Source: Pseudomonas sp. TNT3
GTDB lineage: Bacteria > Pseudomonadota > Gammaproteobacteria > Pseudomonadales > Pseudomonadaceae
Assembly (NCBI RefSeq): GCF_010095445.2
Contig: NZ_WFGV02000050.1
Span: forward strand, 1-42,969
Direction: 5' to 3'
Length of the DNA stretch: 42,969 nt
Shown: piece by piece, positions 41,963 to 42,969 of the stretch
Layout: the number at the start of each line of letters is the position of its first letter
Position numbering within the stretch: position 1 is the stretch's first letter
Notes under the pieces: model-generated
The model's input: only the letters and a program-made list of their open reading frames with translations
The model's database searches: none
Told to the model about the DNA's origin: nothing
Made by a program: the position numbers and the translations under genes

Positions 41963-41984
41963 GGGGGCGATTAAACCCGCCCCC
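41963..41984 (-). terminator. GC-rich hairpin after gcvP
   Basis: GGGGGCG (41963-41969) and CGCCCCC (41978-41984) form a stem just past the gcvP stop. No T run follows on the minus strand, so termination is uncertain; partial read-through into sdaA-gcvT is possible. Confidence 0.4.
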
Positions 41985-41992
41985 TTATTTGT

Positions 41993-42969
41993 TTAAGCGT
42001 AGCTTTCGATCGACGGGCAGGCGCAAACCAGGTTGCGATCGCCAAACACGTTGTCGACACGACCGACCGGTGGCCAGTACTTGCCTTCGATCAACGACGC
42101 TACCGGATATACCGCCTGCTCACGGCTATACGGATGCGACCACTCGCCCACCAGCTCCGCCGCAGTGTGCGGGGCGTTTTTCAGCGGGTTGTCGTCCTTG
42201 TCAAGCGTGCCGTTTTCCACCGCACGAATCTCTTCGCGGATGCGGATCATGGCGTCGCAGAAGCGGTCCAGTTCTTCTTTGGATTCGCTTTCGGTCGGTT
42301 CGATCATCAACGTGCCGGCCACCGGGAACGACATGGTGGGCGCGTGGAAACCGAAGTCGATCAGGCGCTTGGCCACGTCATCGACGCTGATGCCGCTGCT
42401 GTCTTTCAAGGGACGCAGGTCGAGGATGCATTCGTGTGCCACCAGGCCGTTGCTGCCGGTGTACAGCACGGGGTAGTGCTCTTCGAGACGACGGGAAATG
42501 TAGTTGGCATTCAGGATCGCCAACTGCGAAGCGCGCTTGAGGCCGGCGCCGCCCATCATGCGAATGTACATCCAGGTGATCGGCAAAATGCTTGCGCTGC
42601 CGAACGGTGCCGCGCAGACCGCGCCTTCCTTGCGCGCCATGTGTGCGTGGCCCGGCAGGAATGGTGTCAGGTGCGCTTTCACGCCAATCGGGCCGACGCC
42701 CGGGCCGCCACCGCCGTGGGGAATGCAGAAGGTTTTGTGCAGGTTCAAGTGGGACACGTCGCCGCCGAACTTGCCCGGTGCACACAAGCCGACCATCGCG
42801 TTCATGTTGGCGCCGTCGATGTACACCTGGCCACCGTGATCGTGAATGATCCCGCAGATTTCGCGGATGCCTTCTTCGAACACACCGTGGGTCGACGGGT
42901 AGGTGATCATCAGCGCGGCGAGGTGTTCGCGGTGCTCGATCGCCTTGGCGCGCAAGTCTTCGATGTCGA
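41993..42969 (-). CDS. gcvP: Glycine dehydrogenase (P-protein), C-terminal part
   Basis: About 325 C-terminal residues are present; the gene runs off the right edge, so it is partial. P-protein decarboxylates glycine using PLP and hands the aminomethyl group to H-protein. The PLP-lysine loop is visible as LNLHKTFCIPHGGGGPGVGPIG (Lys in HKTF). The C-terminal stretch with APTMSFPVAGTLMIEPTESESKEELDRFCDAMI is family typical. Ends ...ESYA with TAA at 41993. Confidence 0.96.
   Translation of the reverse strand, partial: DIEDLRAKAIEHREHLAALMITYPSTHGVFEEGIREICGIIHDHGGQVYIDGANMNAMVGLCAPGKFGGDVSHLNLHKTFCIPHGGGGPGVGPIGVKAHLTPFLPGHAHMARKEGAVCAAPFGSASILPITWMYIRMMGGAGLKRASQLAILNANYISRRLEEHYPVLYTGSNGLVAHECILDLRPLKDSSGISVDDVAKRLIDFGFHAPTMSFPVAGTLMIEPTESESKEELDRFCDAMIRIREEIRAVENGTLDKDDNPLKNAPHTAAELVGEWSHPYSREQAVYPVASLIEGKYWPPVGRVDNVFGDRNLVCACPSIESYA

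Overview
This is a chromosomal segment from a fluorescent Pseudomonas, most likely the P. fluorescens group. The evidence is the ybgC-tolQRAB-oprL-cpoB order, an OprD porin, an argJ-GST-mutT block after secA, a PctA-type amino-acid chemoreceptor, and intergenic repeats typical of P. fluorescens (REP-like 'GGGAG...CTCGCGAT' and 'GATCGCAG...' palindromes). Essentially all genes are core housekeeping or envelope genes. I see no prophage, IS element, CRISPR array, toxin-antitoxin pair or obvious island, and no convincing new multi-gene system.

Layout. 1-343: repeat-rich non-coding DNA. 344-3226 (-): three-gene operon of a GT4 glycosyltransferase, a DUF2334 deacetylase and a LPG-synthase-type membrane protein. 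3461-5350 (-): dCache chemoreceptor with a sigma-28-like promoter that runs into the start of the divergent HerA-like ATPase gene yjgR (5511-7010, +). 7068-7523 (-): dciA (DUF721), divergent from secA. 7831-13638 (+): secA, argJ, GST, Nudix/ThiE fusion. 13729-17313 (-): panE, an orphan histidine kinase and a cobalamin adenosyltransferase. 17447-18908 (+): yajQ and a small MscS channel. 18986-20314 (-): OprD porin with an 889-nt upstream gap holding ArgR-like boxes.

21204-36502 is almost entirely on the + strand: HIT protein, slyX, (a membrane-anchored cold-shock protein on -), dps, an RHH regulator, an FmdB zinc ribbon, aspS, yebC/pmpR, ruvCAB, ybgC-tolQRAB-oprL-cpoB, queE, queC. Then come tRNA-Lys(UUU) and nadA. 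38044-42969 lies on the - strand: RDD membrane protein, CspA-type protein, gcvT, sdaA, and the C-terminal part of gcvP cut by the window end.

Functionally the window combines envelope integrity (Tol-Pal), protein export (SecA), Holliday-junction resolution (RuvABC), replicative helicase loading (DciA), queuosine precursor synthesis (QueE/QueC), NAD, arginine and pantothenate synthesis, and glycine/serine catabolism (GcvP/SdaA/GcvT). The more interesting signals are small: candidate regulatory sites (sigma-28 promoter, ArgR boxes, palindromes upstream of the RHH and csp genes), domain fusions, a phenylalanine replacing a ligand-motif tyrosine in the chemoreceptor, and several repeat families. 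From memory of P. aeruginosa PAO1 gene order, the window joins blocks that lie apart there (secA-to-mscS; oprD-to-queC; nadA; gcvT2-sdaA-gcvP2).
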